From: a bacterium
GTDB taxonomy: Bacteria; Chloroflexota; Dormibacteria; Aeolococcales; Aeolococcaceae
NCBI GenBank assembly: GCA_021803465.1
Contig: JAJZLL010000041.1
Coordinates: forward strand, 58,204-90,229
Direction: 5' to 3'
Length of the DNA stretch: 32,026 nucleotides
Numbering within the stretch: the stretch's first letter is position 1; every line of letters starts with the position of its first letter. Under the pieces are notes generated by a model. It did not search any database and was not told the DNA's origin. It saw only the letters and a list, made by a program, of their open reading frames with translations. Positions 31,935-32,026 of the stretch are shown piece by piece. The position numbers and the translations under genes were made by a program.

Positions 31935-32026
31935 ATGGCAGCAGTTGCACGATGCATCGTCCTTGGCATCATCATCGTGTCCGCAGCTTCATGCGCAAAA
32001 GCGCTCCACACTCCAACGATGCCTAC
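31935..32026 (+). CDS. Start of a predicted lipoprotein, cut by the window edge
   Basis: Thirty codons and two bases remain. The N-terminus is a short charged segment, a hydrophobic stretch (CIVLGIIIVSAAS) and a cysteine at residue 20 in a lipobox-like SAASC, so a signal peptide of the lipoprotein type is likely, though the -3 residue is Ala rather than the usual Leu, Val or Ile. The ATG is preceded by GGAGGT with a suitable spacer, a strong ribosome binding site. A TACTGT at 31893-31898 is a possible -10 element. It is divergent from the zinc-ribbon gene; the mature protein cannot be named. Confidence 0.6.
   Translation, partial: MAAVARCIVLGIIIVSAASCAKALHTPTMP

Noticed and set aside
1..32026. 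CRISPR array, rRNA or insertion sequence
   Set aside because: No regularly spaced direct repeats, no rRNA segments and no transposase were seen on either strand.

Overview
The window is a dense bacterial chromosome segment with high GC, short intergenic gaps and many 4-bp start/stop overlaps (ATGA or GTGA). Nothing in it looks phage-derived, and there is no CRISPR array, rRNA or tRNA that I can see. The combination of CdaA/CdaR, SpoVS, RNase Y, an endonuclease-type MutL, a CHAP peptidoglycan hydrolase, a bactofilin and a predicted F420-dependent oxidoreductase suggests a Terrabacteria lineage. My best guess is Chloroflexota or a close relative such as Dormibacterota. This is inferred from gene content only, and a 16S or marker-gene search would be needed to settle it.

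Layout. (1) 147-6315, plus strand: a cell-envelope cluster of diadenylate cyclase (cdaA), its YbbR-type regulator (cdaR), glmS, an AcpS-NnrD fusion and alanine racemase. (2) 6367-7338, minus: a secreted coiled-coil CHAP hydrolase. (3) 7560-10247, plus: tsaE-tsaB-rimI-tsaD, the t6A tRNA modification operon. (4) 10248-10630: about 380 bp with no convincing gene. (5) 10631-11872, minus: an MFS transporter. (6) 11979-20830, plus: rny, spoVS, miaB, mutS, mutL and miaA, an RNA-turnover, tRNA-modification and mismatch-repair block. (7) 20905-21342, plus: a DUF1801 protein. (8) 21396-24587, minus: a small membrane protein followed by kynA, kynU and a KynB-like hydrolase, together converting tryptophan to anthranilate. 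(9) 24708-25616, minus: a methyltransferase, divergent from a membrane protein plus Nudix hydrolase pair (25771-27086). (10) 27096-27530, minus: a bactofilin, divergent from a second methyltransferase and an LLM-class oxidoreductase (27693-29584). (11) 29595-30623, minus: a tyrosine recombinase. (12) 30754-31782, minus: an acidic, tail-anchored zinc-ribbon protein. (13) 31935 to the end: the start of a predicted lipoprotein.

How the genes work together. Regions 1 and 2 concern peptidoglycan precursors (glucosamine-6-phosphate, D-alanine), c-di-AMP signalling and wall cleavage. Regions 3 and 6 hold tRNA modification (t6A37 and ms2i6A37) with mRNA decay and mismatch repair. Region 8 is a catabolic unit with an unassigned membrane partner.

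The most unusual sequence-level observation is a recurring start architecture. A TANNNT -10-like hexamer lies 6-9 nt before the ATG, with no Shine-Dalgarno between them, at glmS, spoVS, miaB, the 25616 methyltransferase, the recombinase and the zinc-ribbon gene. This is what leaderless transcripts look like. Other genes, such as the DUF1801 gene, the 24587 membrane protein and the bactofilin, have clear Shine-Dalgarno sequences. Perfect dyads lie over the -35 region of the spoVS and miaB promoters and could be operators. No obviously new defence or mobile system is visible.
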